Part shown: positions 22,327 through 31,297 of the stretch, in pieces | Position numbering within the stretch: position 1 is the stretch's first letter | Layout of the letters: each line of letters starts with the position of its first letter | Assembly: GCA_015067435.1 (NCBI GenBank) | Contig: SVMM01000003.1 | Location: 62,001-126,000, forward strand | From: Oscillospiraceae bacterium | GTDB lineage: Bacteria; Bacillota; Clostridia; Oscillospirales; Oscillospiraceae | Direction: 5' to 3' | Length of the DNA: 64,000 bases | Notes under the pieces: generated by a model | What the model saw: only the letters and a program-made list of their open reading frames with translations | The model's database searches: none | What the model was told of the DNA's origin: nothing | Made by a program: the position numbers and the translations under genes

Positions 22327-24771
22327 ATGAAGAAACCTCTGGCACTGTTCCTCTCACTCGTGCTCTCGCTTTCGCTGGCCGTGCCGGCGTTCGCGGAGGG
22401 CGACACCCCCTGGTATGCCGAGGCGCAGCAGTACGTCACGGAGAAGGGGATCATGACCGGCACCGACAAGGGTTTTGAGCCGATGGGCGTCACGACCCGC
22501 GCACAGGTGTTCCAGACGATCTACAACATGGAGGGCGCTCCCGCGGCGAGCAGCGACGCGCTGTTCCCCGACGCGGTCGGCAAGTGGTATGCTCTCTCCG
22601 CGGCGTGGGCGCTGCAGGCGGGCGTGACCACCGGCGACAACGGCCTCTACTATGGCGACCGCAGCATCACCCGCGCGGAGCTGGTCACGATCCTCTACCG
22701 CTACGCGAAGGACGTGAAGAAGCTCGACGTCTCCGTGGGCGAGGACACCAATATCCTCAGCTATGACGACGCGTTCAATCTGCCCGAGTGGAGCGTTGCC
22801 GCGTTCCAGTGGGCGTGCGGCGCCGGCGTCATCAACGGCAAGGGCACGGCGCTCGCCCCCTCCGACAGCGCGACCCGCGCGGAGCTGGCGGCTGTCCTGA
22901 TGCGCTTTGATAAGCTCATCGAATCCCAGAAGATCGTGGGCGAGCTCATCTCCATCGATGTGCCCGCCGTGGACGACATCCCCGCGCACTCCGTCCCCGC
23001 GATCGTCACCCTGCCCGAGGGCGAGGGCCCGTTCCCCGCGGTCGTGATGCTGCATGGCACCGGCTCGAACAAGAACGAGGCGGGCGGCGGTTATGACCTC
23101 GCCGCGCCCGCGATGGCGGAGGCGGGCATTGCCACCATCCGCATCGACTTCATGGGCAACGGCGACTCCACCGCCAGCTACAAGGACTACAACTACACCT
23201 CCGCGAACATCGACGCGAAGGCCGCCGCCGACTACATGGCGAAGCTCGACGTGGTCGACGCGAACAAGCTCGCCGTCATGGGCTGGAGCCAGGGCGGCAC
23301 GAACGCGCTGCTCGCCGCCGCCGCGTATCCCGGCACGTTCAAGGCGGTCGTCACGTGGGCGGGCGCGCTCGACCTCACCACGATGTTCGACAACTTCGAC
23401 GCCGCCTACGAGACCGCGAAAACCACCGGCTCGTATGAGATGACCTTTGACTGGCGCGATTCCCTGCCCGTGGGCGAACGCTGGTTCAAGGAGGTCAAGG
23501 AGACCGACGTACTCAAGGCGATCGAGGGGCTCAAGGCACCCGTGCTCTCCATCCACGGCGACAAGGACGACACCGTCCCGTTCGCGGACTCCGAGAACGT
23601 GCAGAAGACGCTCGGCACGAACAACCTCTGCACGATTGAGGGCGCGGACCACACCTATAACATCTTCGTCGAGGAAGACGGCGCAACCATCATGAAGGCT
23701 ATCCGCGCCGGCATCTCCTTCCTCCAGCAGACGCTCAACGGCGCCGTGACCGGCAGGGTCATTGAGGTCGAGAAGTACGGCCATGCCAAGCTCGACACCA
23801 CCATCCTCGGCTTCACCGCCGCGGGCTACGCGCTCGGCGACGTGGTGACGGTCAAGGGCGGCACCTACGCCGGCGACATGCCGTATTTCGACGGCTACTA
23901 TGTCGACAACGGCGACTACATGCTGCGCGCCTATCCGGGCCACGAGAACATTGCCGTCTGCATCAATTACGGCAAGTTCGCCGAGACCGCGGGGCTGAAC
24001 ATCGGCGACACCGTCACCATCTCCCTCAAGGAGAAGGCGGGCGCGCTCACCACGCAGCAGATCAACAACCTCGTTTACACCGACAAGCGCGCGGACTATG
24101 ACTCCGACGCGGTGTTTGCGAACTTCCGCGAGGTCAATACCACGGGCATCGGCGCGGGCAAGCTCTACCGCTCCTCCTCCCCCGTCAACAACGAGCACAA
24201 CCGCGCCGCCGTCGCCAACAAGCTCGTCGAGGCCGCGGGCGTGAAGTCCGTCATGAACCTCGCCGACACGGAAGAGGAATACGCCGCCTACGTTGCCGCC
24301 GACACGTTCTCGTCGATGTACTACAAGGGCCTGTACGACGCGGGCAACGTCATCGTTCTGGGTATGCCGGTGAACTTCTCCTCCGACGAGTTCGCCGAGG
24401 GCATCGTCAAGGGCCTGACCTTCCTCTCCGAGCACGAGGGTCCCTATCTCGTCCACTGCAACGAGGGCAAGGATCGCGCGGGTTTCACCGCGATGCTGCT
24501 CGAAGCGCTGATGGGCGCCTCGCAGGATGAGATCGTGGCGGACTACATGCTCAGCTACGTCAACTACTACCACATCGATCCCCAGGCGGACGCCGCGAAG
24601 TACCAGATGCTCGCGGAGAAGAACGTCATGGAGATGCTGCGCACGGTCGTGGGCGTCGAAAAGGGCGCTTCCCTCGCGGACGTCGATCTCGCGAATGCCG
24701 CCGAGACCTACCTCACCGCGCATGGCATGACCGACACCGCGATTGCCGCGCTGAAGGCGAACCTCAAGTAA
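22327..24771 (+). CDS. SLH / alpha-beta hydrolase / tyrosine phosphatase fusion, secreted
   Basis: An 814-residue surface protein. Residues 1-24 are a signal peptide (ending PAFAEG). About 25-200 holds three SLH modules (WYAEAQQYVTEKGIMTG, WYALSAAWALQAGVTTGDNG, WSVAAFQWACGAGVINGKG). About 210-485 is an alpha/beta hydrolase with an oxyanion HGTGSN segment, the nucleophile elbow GWSQGG (Ser321), HGDKDDTVP and DHTYN for Asp and His. About 490-600 is a beta domain whose GDxVTV and NYGKFAETAGLNIGDTV segments recall the C-terminal domain of SAM-hydroxide adenosyltransferases. About 610-814 is a Y_phosphatase3-type domain with the CX5R loop HCNEGKDRAG (Cys711, Arg717). The ATG follows GGAAGG. All catalytic residues seem intact. 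A wall-bound esterase plus phosphatase is inferred; substrates are unknown. Confidence 0.88.
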   Translation: MKKPLALFLSLVLSLSLAVPAFAEGDTPWYAEAQQYVTEKGIMTGTDKGFEPMGVTTRAQVFQTIYNMEGAPAASSDALFPDAVGKWYALSAAWALQAGVTTGDNGLYYGDRSITRAELVTILYRYAKDVKKLDVSVGEDTNILSYDDAFNLPEWSVAAFQWACGAGVINGKGTALAPSDSATRAELAAVLMRFDKLIESQKIVGELISIDVPAVDDIPAHSVPAIVTLPEGEGPFPAVVMLHGTGSNKNEAGGGYDLAAPAMAEAGIATIRIDFMGNGDSTASYKDYNYTSANIDAKAAADYMAKLDVVDANKLAVMGWSQGGTNALLAAAAYPGTFKAVVTWAGALDLTTMFDNFDAAYETAKTTGSYEMTFDWRDSLPVGERWFKEVKETDVLKAIEGLKAPVLSIHGDKDDTVPFADSENVQKTLGTNNLCTIEGADHTYNIFVEEDGATIMKAIRAGISFLQQTLNGAVTGRVIEVEKYGHAKLDTTILGFTAAGYALGDVVTVKGGTYAGDMPYFDGYYVDNGDYMLRAYPGHENIAVCINYGKFAETAGLNIGDTVTISLKEKAGALTTQQINNLVYTDKRADYDSDAVFANFREVNTTGIGAGKLYRSSSPVNNEHNRAAVANKLVEAAGVKSVMNLADTEEEYAAYVAADTFSSMYYKGLYDAGNVIVLGMPVNFSSDEFAEGIVKGLTFLSEHEGPYLVHCNEGKDRAGFTAMLLEALMGASQDEIVADYMLSYVNYYHIDPQADAAKYQMLAEKNVMEMLRTVVGVEKGASLADVDLANAAETYLTAHGMTDTAIAALKANLK

Positions 24772-24792
24772 AATCGCACCGCACCATAAAAG

Positions 24793-24827
24793 CACGCCGC
24801 AGGAGCCATCCTGCGGCGTGTTTTTTT
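24793..24827 (+). terminator. Strong terminator between convergent genes
   Basis: Perfect 12-bp stem (24793-24804 with 24809-24820; CACGCCGCAGGA), GCCA loop, then seven T. Confidence 0.95.
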
Positions 24828-24835
24828 CGTATTGC

Positions 24836-27508
24836 TCAGTCCACGGTCATGTAGGACAGGCCCAGCGTGCCCGGGCCGCAGTTGGAGGAGATGGCGGGCG
24901 AGGTCTCCTGGAAGATGACCTCCTCGAATTCGATCAGCTTTTTGATCTCCGCGGCGACCTCGTCCAGCTCGGCGCGGGTCAGCTTCGTGTAGGTGATGAA
25001 GAGCATCCTGCGGTCAATGGTATCGCGCTTGGCGAACGCCCATTTGATGTATTGCTTCCATGTCTTGGAACGGGCGCCGATGAAGATGCGGTCCGTGACC
25101 ATCTTCCTCTTGCGCATCACCAGCACCGGGTGCACCATCAGCCCGTCGATCAGGTGGTTCAGCCCCCGGCTGATGCGCCCCGAACGGGCGAGGAACTCCG
25201 TGCTGTCAACGATAAAGCTGGTGCGCAGCCTCGGGCGGAGCCGTTCGAGCTCTTGCAGGATCTTTTCCGCCGTCACGCCGTTTTTCGCCATCTGGTCCGC
25301 GGCGAGCACCATCAGGCCGAGGCCCGTGGACAGGTGCCCGCTGTCCACCACGAAGACGTTGTCGAAGGTCTGCGTCGCCTCCGTCGCGGCGGCGTAGCCC
25401 AGGCTGGTGCCGCTCGCCATGGTGATGTGGATGACGTTGTTCGCGCGCAGCAGCTGGCGGGCGAAGAACTTCTCGTACTCCGATGCCTCCGGCGGCTCCG
25501 AGCGCAGCTCGCCGCGCTGCTGCGTCATGTATTCCAGCACGTCGCGGGACTCCGCCTCCACCCCGTCGAGGAAAATGCCGTGCCCCGTGCGCACATGGTA
25601 GGGCAGCACGGCGATCTCGCGGCTCTTGATGGTCTGCCTGGGCAGGTCGCACACGCTGTCGGTGGTGACGACGACCTGCAGCTTCTTCTCCCGCCGCCGG
25701 ACGGAGACGGACGCATCGTCCGCCGCGGCAAGGTCGGTATCGATGACGCGGATCAGCTCGCGCGGCAGCATCCGCAGCAGCTCGCGCTCCAGCTCGTCGC
25801 CGTTGACCGGCTTGAGCAGGTATCCGTCGAAGCCCTCCTTCACGTACAGCGCCTGCGTGTCGCTGCCGGCGTTCGCCGTCAGCGCGACCACCTTCGTCTC
25901 CCGGCACAGCCCGCCGACCTGGCGGCGGATCTCATGCAGGCACTCGATGCCGTCCATCTCGGGCATCATATGGTCCATGAAGATCAGGTGGTATTGCGTT
26001 TCCAGCGTCTTTTTCAGCGCCTCCTTGCCGCTCTCCACCGTTTCGACCTTCACGCGCGTGTCGCGCAGCAGCTTGCGCACCACGAGCAGGTTGGTGGAGT
26101 TGTCGTCCACCACCAGGATGCGTGCGTCCGGCGCCTCAAAGCTCTGCCGGTACCGCCTGCGGTGCCCGATGGAGTGGCGCAGTTCCAGATTGAGCTCGCC
26201 GATCTGCTTGTCCGCGGCGGCCTTTTGCGGCAGCTCGACAATGAAGCTGGAGCCCTGCATGTACACGCTGTTGACGCGGATGGTGCCGCCCATCAGGTCG
26301 ACGAACTGCTTGACGATGGCAAGGCCGAGCCCCGTGCCCTCGATCAGGCGGTTCTTCTCCTCGTCCACGCGCCGGAAGGCGGAGAACAGATGGGGGATGC
26401 TCTCCTTCTTCAGGCCCATGCCGGTGTCGGTGACGGTGTAGGTCACAAGCCCCATGCCGTCCTCCTGCTGCCGGTACTGCATGGACAGCGTGACGGAGCC
26501 CTCCGACGTGTATTTGATGGCGTTGGTCAGCAGATTGATAAGGATCTGCTTGATCTTGACCTCGTCGCCCACCAGCTGGGCGGGCAGCATGGGGTCGACG
26601 TCGATGTGGAACTCCAGCCCCTTCTCCTTCGCGCGGATCCAGAGCATGCCCACCAGCTCGGAGAGCATCGCGCCGGTGTCGTAGGTCACGGCGGTGATCT
26701 CCATCTTGCCGGACTCGATCTTCGACATGTCCAGAATGTCGTTGATGAGGTGCAGCAGCATCTTGCTCGCCGCCTGAATGTTCATCGCGTCCTCCGCCAC
26801 CTCGTCGGAGATGTCCTCGCGCAGGATCATCTCGTTGAGGCCGACGATCGTGTTGATCGGCGTGCGGATCTCATGGCTCATGTTGGAAAAGAACTGGTTC
26901 TGCGCGCGGTTGAGCTTCTCGATCTCCCGCTCGCGCTGTTCGGATCGCGCGATCTCTTCGCCGTAGGAGCGCACGGCGTAGCTGACGACAAAGCCGCAGG
27001 CGGTGCTTACGATCAGCAGCGCAAACAGCGAGCTGCGGTTGGCGTAGCCCTCCGAGCGCTGCATCATCAGTTCCGGGTGGTAAATATACAGCACGTAGCA
27101 CGCCGAGGCGACCGCGGCGTTGACGATGATGAAGAACACGCGCAGCTTCCCGGACATGACCAGACTGATATACAGCGCGAAGGCGACGAACCAGATCGGC
27201 GAGCCGCCCCGGCCGCCGCCGCTGAAAAAGAACACCGCCGGCATCAGGATAAAGTCGACGAGGAACGAGATGACCGCCGCGCTGAGGTTCATCTTGTGCA
27301 CGGTGTAGCCCCACTGCGCCACCACCGCCGTGATAAGGAAGCAGCAGCCGAGCAGGCCCTTGATGAGCGGACGCTGGCCCACGGCGAAGGAATAGAGCAG
27401 CATGAACAGCTCCGCCAGCAGCAGGATCATCGTGGGCTGCATGAAAAGGCGCGTCCGAAGGTCCTGCTCCGGATCGAACACGGCCTCCAAATACTTCTTG
27501 ATGCCCAT
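24836..27508 (-). CDS. Hybrid histidine kinase-receiver fused to a DegV domain
   Basis: An 890-residue membrane protein. About 20-185 has five or six membrane segments. HisKA has FFSNMSHEIRTPIN with His212; the ATPase domain has NLLTNAIKYTSEG, DTGMGL and GTGLGL. A receiver (about 461-580) has VVDDN, Asp512 in FMDHMMPEMDG and the LKP lysine. The last 280 residues (about 610-890) are a complete DegV/FakB-like domain: VTTDSVCDLP, ITMASGTSLGYAAA, VDSGHLSTGLGL, STEFLARSGRIS, HPVLVMRKRKM and NCGPGTLGLSYM near the end. DegV proteins bind fatty acids and present them to a kinase. Here the pocket is covalently attached to a two-component protein, so lipid sensing or lipid-dependent output is plausible. 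It is the last gene of a three-gene operon, 1 bp after the preceding stop. Confidence 0.9.
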   Translation of the reverse strand: MGIKKYLEAVFDPEQDLRTRLFMQPTMILLLAELFMLLYSFAVGQRPLIKGLLGCCFLITAVVAQWGYTVHKMNLSAAVISFLVDFILMPAVFFFSGGGRGGSPIWFVAFALYISLVMSGKLRVFFIIVNAAVASACYVLYIYHPELMMQRSEGYANRSSLFALLIVSTACGFVVSYAVRSYGEEIARSEQREREIEKLNRAQNQFFSNMSHEIRTPINTIVGLNEMILREDISDEVAEDAMNIQAASKMLLHLINDILDMSKIESGKMEITAVTYDTGAMLSELVGMLWIRAKEKGLEFHIDVDPMLPAQLVGDEVKIKQILINLLTNAIKYTSEGSVTLSMQYRQQEDGMGLVTYTVTDTGMGLKKESIPHLFSAFRRVDEEKNRLIEGTGLGLAIVKQFVDLMGGTIRVNSVYMQGSSFIVELPQKAAADKQIGELNLELRHSIGHRRRYRQSFEAPDARILVVDDNSTNLLVVRKLLRDTRVKVETVESGKEALKKTLETQYHLIFMDHMMPEMDGIECLHEIRRQVGGLCRETKVVALTANAGSDTQALYVKEGFDGYLLKPVNGDELERELLRMLPRELIRVIDTDLAAADDASVSVRRREKKLQVVVTTDSVCDLPRQTIKSREIAVLPYHVRTGHGIFLDGVEAESRDVLEYMTQQRGELRSEPPEASEYEKFFARQLLRANNVIHITMASGTSLGYAAATEATQTFDNVFVVDSGHLSTGLGLMVLAADQMAKNGVTAEKILQELERLRPRLRTSFIVDSTEFLARSGRISRGLNHLIDGLMVHPVLVMRKRKMVTDRIFIGARSKTWKQYIKWAFAKRDTIDRRMLFITYTKLTRAELDEVAAEIKKLIEFEEVIFQETSPAISSNCGPGTLGLSYMTVD

Positions 27509-27509
27509 C

Positions 27510-30071
27510 TCAATCCTCCTCCGGCATGAATTCCAGCACCTCGTCCGCCGCCCCGTCGCCCGGCGCGTCCGCCGGGGCGCTCACGGGCGTCTCCCCGAAG
27601 CATTGGAGCACCGCGTCCGACGTCTCGACGTAGCTCGTGAGCATCGACTCGTGCAGTCTGGACACCGTGCCCACGTCGTTCTCCTTGGCGGAGAACTCCA
27701 GCGTGCGCGCCGTTTCGGACAGCTTTTCCGCGCCGATCATCTTGGACGTGCTCTTGAGCGCGTGAACGAGGATGGCGTAATTCTTCCAGTCCGCCGCGTC
27801 GTAAAAGCGGCGCATCCCGCTCATCTTGCCCGCCGCGCTCTGCGCGAATTCCAGCAGCATCGAGCGGTAAAAATCGCTGTCGCCGCGGCAGTAGCGCAGG
27901 CCCTGGCGCGTGCTGATCCCCACCGCCTCCAGCGCGGCGTAGGGGTCGTCCTCCTTTGCGGCGTCCTCCCCCGCCGCGTCGGGCGCAGCGTCGGGCGCAG
28001 CCATCTTCGACGGGCGCTCGTAGCGGATCGCGGACTTCGGCAGCACGCGCTTGAGCACGCGCTCCAGATCCGTGATCTCAATGGGCTTGGGGATAAACCC
28101 GTCGAAGCCCTCGGCGAGGAACATCTCGCGCGCGCTGCTGACCGCGTTCGCCGTCAGCGCGAGGATGATCTGCTCCTCGCCGCGCTGCGCCGCTTCGCTC
28201 CGCAGGCGCTTCATCGCTTCCACGCCGTCCATCTCCGGCATCATGTGATCCATGAAGATCAGGTCGAAGTGCTTTCTCTGGCACAGCTCGATGGACTCCG
28301 GGCCGGAGCGCGCCGTGGTGACGCGCATCCCATAGTCGCTGAAAATGCCCTCCGCCACCATCAGGTTCATCGGCTCGTCGTCCACGACCAGCGTTTCCAG
28401 TCCGGGCGTGTAGATGCGCCTGTCGTCCTCCAGCTCCTCCTGCCGCGCCGTCGGCAGGCTCAGCACCGTCGCCGCGGGGAAGCAGTAGAAGGGCTTGCGC
28501 AGCACCTTGACGGCGGAGCTGCGGCGCGGCACGAACGCGTCGTTCGCCACAACGATGACCTCCGTCTCGTCCGTCAGCGATTCGAGGTAATCCGCCGCGC
28601 CGAGGTATTCCTCCGCGCCGACGAAAATGTGCGTCAGGCGGTAGAGCTTTTGCAGCTTGCGCAGCTCCTCCTCATTCTCTGCGCGGTGCAGCGGCACGCC
28701 GAGGCCGTGCGTCAGGTTGGCGATCATGCGGTTGTAGAAATCGCGCACCTGCGGGACCTCCAGCTTCTCCAGACAGTCGAAGCACGCGAGGCACAGCTGG
28801 TCGCGGTCGCTCAGGGACATGCAGGCGTCGGCGTCCACGATCTCCTGCGGGATGCTGACCGAAACGGTCGTCCCGACGCCGAGCGTGCTGTCGATGGTCA
28901 TAAAGCCGCCCATCTCGCGCACGAGGCCGTGGACGATGGTCAATCCGAGGCCCAGGCCGCCCGTGCCGCGCGTGCGGCCGGAGTTTCGCTGATAGAAGCT
29001 GTCAAAGATATGCTCCAGCTCCGTCTGCGTCATGCCGAGGCCGGTGTCCGACACCTCGATGCACAGGTTGACGCCGTAGGGGCGCGGCATGGAGTAGACA
29101 CGGCAGTACACGCCGCCCTTGGGCGTAAACTTGATGCCGTTCGTGACCAGATGGTTGAGGATCTTCTTGACCTTGCCCGCGTCGCCGAGGATCGCGGAGG
29201 GGATCTCCGGCGAGACGTCGAACACCAGCTCGCAGCTGATCTCCCCGCGCATGCGGAGGTCCGTGACCAAATCGTTCATCACCGAGGCGATCATGTACGG
29301 CTCGCGGGAGACCACCAGCTTGCCTACGTCCAGCTCGGTGTAGTCCAGAATGTCGCTGATCTTTTCCGCCACGCGGTGGCCCGCGCTCTGCACGGTCTTG
29401 ATGTCCTCGCGCACCGCGTCGTCCTTCTCCCGCTTGAGGATGACCGTGGTCAGGCCGATGACGGCGTTGACCGGCGTGCGGATCTCGTGGGAGAGGTTGG
29501 TGAGGAAGTCGTCCATCCGGTGCGTCTCCTCCTCCAGCCGTGCGATGTCGCTGTCGACGTTGAGAAGGAGCTGCGCCCACTTGCGGATGTTGACCCGCGC
29601 CGTCCAGCCGATCAGGATAATCAGGATGCAGTGCAGCACCAGCCGCAGTATCGCATCGCGATCCAGCGTCCCCTCACGCCACAGCCCGACCGTCGCGCAG
29701 GCCATCGTCAGGTAATAGGTCAGCATGCTCAGCGTGATAAGGTGCTTTTCCCCCGTCATGGTGAACACGAGGATCAGCGCCGAGATAATCGTCGTCATGT
29801 CGAAGATGCTCTCGCCGTGGATGCCGAAGAAGAACGACGTCACCAGCAGCAGGATCGCGTAGATCCACAGCCGCGCGCGTTCGGTCAGCGACTGGCGGAT
29901 GTGGAGCGCCCACGAGATGACCACACCGATGAAGGCCAGCGGAAGTGCCCACGCCTCCCAGCCATTTGCCAGCGTCGACGCCGTCACGACGAGCGAAAGG
30001 TTCGTCAGCGAAACCAGGATCACCAGATGGGAGGTCTTGAACACTTCGTTTTTGCGCAGTCTGTTCTCCAT
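27510..30071 (-). CDS. Hybrid histidine kinase with receiver and HPt domains
   Basis: An 853-residue membrane kinase. Six or so membrane segments lie within about 15-165. HisKA has FLTNLSHEIRTPVN (His195), the ATPase domain has LVTNGIKFTPKGG, DTGLGM and GGLGLGLTIV. A degenerate receiver-like region (about 435-560) precedes a true receiver with VVDDEPMN and Asp608 in FMDHMMPEMDG. A C-terminal HPt (about 690-830) has VHALKSTSKMIGA with His770. Multistep phosphorelay within one chain is expected. It starts directly after the stop of the REC-HD-GYP gene and is followed after 1 bp by the DegV-fused kinase. An Ala/Asp-rich linker (about 675-695) contains a short repeat (PDAAPDAA). Confidence 0.92.
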   Translation of the reverse strand: MENRLRKNEVFKTSHLVILVSLTNLSLVVTASTLANGWEAWALPLAFIGVVISWALHIRQSLTERARLWIYAILLLVTSFFFGIHGESIFDMTTIISALILVFTMTGEKHLITLSMLTYYLTMACATVGLWREGTLDRDAILRLVLHCILIILIGWTARVNIRKWAQLLLNVDSDIARLEEETHRMDDFLTNLSHEIRTPVNAVIGLTTVILKREKDDAVREDIKTVQSAGHRVAEKISDILDYTELDVGKLVVSREPYMIASVMNDLVTDLRMRGEISCELVFDVSPEIPSAILGDAGKVKKILNHLVTNGIKFTPKGGVYCRVYSMPRPYGVNLCIEVSDTGLGMTQTELEHIFDSFYQRNSGRTRGTGGLGLGLTIVHGLVREMGGFMTIDSTLGVGTTVSVSIPQEIVDADACMSLSDRDQLCLACFDCLEKLEVPQVRDFYNRMIANLTHGLGVPLHRAENEEELRKLQKLYRLTHIFVGAEEYLGAADYLESLTDETEVIVVANDAFVPRRSSAVKVLRKPFYCFPAATVLSLPTARQEELEDDRRIYTPGLETLVVDDEPMNLMVAEGIFSDYGMRVTTARSGPESIELCQRKHFDLIFMDHMMPEMDGVEAMKRLRSEAAQRGEEQIILALTANAVSSAREMFLAEGFDGFIPKPIEITDLERVLKRVLPKSAIRYERPSKMAAPDAAPDAAGEDAAKEDDPYAALEAVGISTRQGLRYCRGDSDFYRSMLLEFAQSAAGKMSGMRRFYDAADWKNYAILVHALKSTSKMIGAEKLSETARTLEFSAKENDVGTVSRLHESMLTSYVETSDAVLQCFGETPVSAPADAPGDGAADEVLEFMPEED

Positions 30072-31079
30072 TTATGCCTCCCTCATCTCGTATCCCGTAT
30101 CCTCGTAGATCATATCGAGCATGATTCTCGCGAAGTCCGGATCGAACTGCTTCCCCTTTCCCTTTTCAAGCTCCTCGCACACCACGCCCTGCGGCAGCAC
30201 GTCGCGGTAGCTGCGGCGGCTGGTCATGGCGTCGTAGGCGTCCGCGATGGCGATGATGCGCGCCTCCTCGGGAATATCGGTGCCCGAGAGGCCGTCCGGA
30301 TAGCCGCTGCCGTCGTATTTCTCATGGTGCCAGCGCGCGCCGATAGTCAGCTCCGGCATCTCCTTGATGTTCTTGAGGATGCGCGCGCCCATGACGGGGT
30401 GGTTCTTCACCAGCTCCCACTCCTCGTCCGACAGCGACGCGGGCTTGTTGATGACCGCATCCGGCACGCCGATCTTGCCCACGTCGTGCAGCAGCCCCAT
30501 CATGTAAATGTCGCTCTGCCGTTTTTCCGAAAAGCCCGCGCGCCGCGCGATCTCGCGGGAATAGGTCGCCACGCGGCCGGAGTGGCCGTTCGTGTAGGTG
30601 TCCTTGGCGTCGATGGCCTCCGCCAGCGTCTGCACCACGTGCAGGGAAAGGCTCTCCACCACCTGCGTCTTGCGCGCCACCTCCGACTCAAGGCTGCGCT
30701 GCAGGCGGATCAGATCGATGGTGTGGCGCACGCGCAGCGCCAGCACCTCCGGCACGAAGGGCTTTTTGATAAAGTCCATCGCGCCCAGCTGGAGCCCCCG
30801 CAGCTCGGAGCCCTCGTCCTCGTTCGCCGTCAGGAAGATGACGGGGATCTGCTCCTCGCCCTTTTCGTTCTCGCGCAGGCGCTTGAGCGTTTCAAAGCCG
30901 TCCATCTCCGGCATCAGGATGTCCAACAGGATCAGATCCGGCTTGTTGTCCACCAGATAATCCAGAAGCGCCTGCCCCGAACGCAGCGCCGAAACACGCA
31001 TCCGGCTCTTGCTCAGGATATGGCCCGCAAGCTTCAGATTTGTCACGTCGTCGTCCACAACTACGACCCAGTCAGCCAT
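30072..31079 (-). CDS. Receiver-HD-GYP response regulator (RpfG-like)
   Basis: A 335-residue cytosolic protein. The receiver (1-125) has VVVDDDVTN, the phosphoacceptor Asp in LILLDILMPEMDG and a K-P pair in FIKKPF. A coiled linker (LQRSLESEVARKTQVV) leads to the HD-GYP domain (about 145-335) with HSGRVATYS, LLHDVGKIGVPD, HPVMGARIL, HHEKYDGSGYPDGL and IADAYDAM, all intact. HD-GYP enzymes hydrolyse cyclic di-GMP to pGpG or GMP. It is the first gene of the operon with the two hybrid kinases, which are the likely phosphodonors. Confidence 0.94.
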   Translation of the reverse strand: MADWVVVVDDDVTNLKLAGHILSKSRMRVSALRSGQALLDYLVDNKPDLILLDILMPEMDGFETLKRLRENEKGEEQIPVIFLTANEDEGSELRGLQLGAMDFIKKPFVPEVLALRVRHTIDLIRLQRSLESEVARKTQVVESLSLHVVQTLAEAIDAKDTYTNGHSGRVATYSREIARRAGFSEKRQSDIYMMGLLHDVGKIGVPDAVINKPASLSDEEWELVKNHPVMGARILKNIKEMPELTIGARWHHEKYDGSGYPDGLSGTDIPEEARIIAIADAYDAMTSRRSYRDVLPQGVVCEELEKGKGKQFDPDFARIMLDMIYEDTGYEMREA

Positions 31080-31136
31080 GTTTTCTCTCCCTTTCTCCGC
31101 GCCGGAGCGCGTCTGCCATTGTTGTCAACTCTATAT

Positions 31137-31165
31137 ATTGTAGCATCTCTTTAAGCCGACTGCAA
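31137..31165 (-). promoter_or_regulatory. Promoter of the HD-GYP/hybrid kinase operon
   Basis: On the minus strand TTGCAG (31160-31165), 17-bp spacer, extended TGC-TACAAT -10 (31137-31142). Confidence 0.75.
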
Positions 31166-31216
31166 GTGGCAGATGCGCACCCCCACGCATTAAAATAGAC
31201 TTTTCCTCATTTTTTC

Positions 31217-31245
31217 TTGCCATCTGGGGAAAAACTGGATATACT
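31217..31245 (+). promoter_or_regulatory. Promoter of the GGDEF-EAL gene
   Basis: TTGCCA (31217-31222), 17-bp spacer, TATACT (31240-31245); divergent from the operon promoter 50 bp away. Confidence 0.8.
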
Positions 31246-31297
31246 GTATGTAGTAGTCTGAAATCGTCAGCGCTGCCGCTGTCAGGGGGAGACGGAT

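Noticed and set aside
27402-31154. A 1250-codon open frame on the plus strand
   Set aside because: It is antisense to three intact signalling genes on the minus strand and rich in His, Arg and Leu, typical of high-GC shadow frames.
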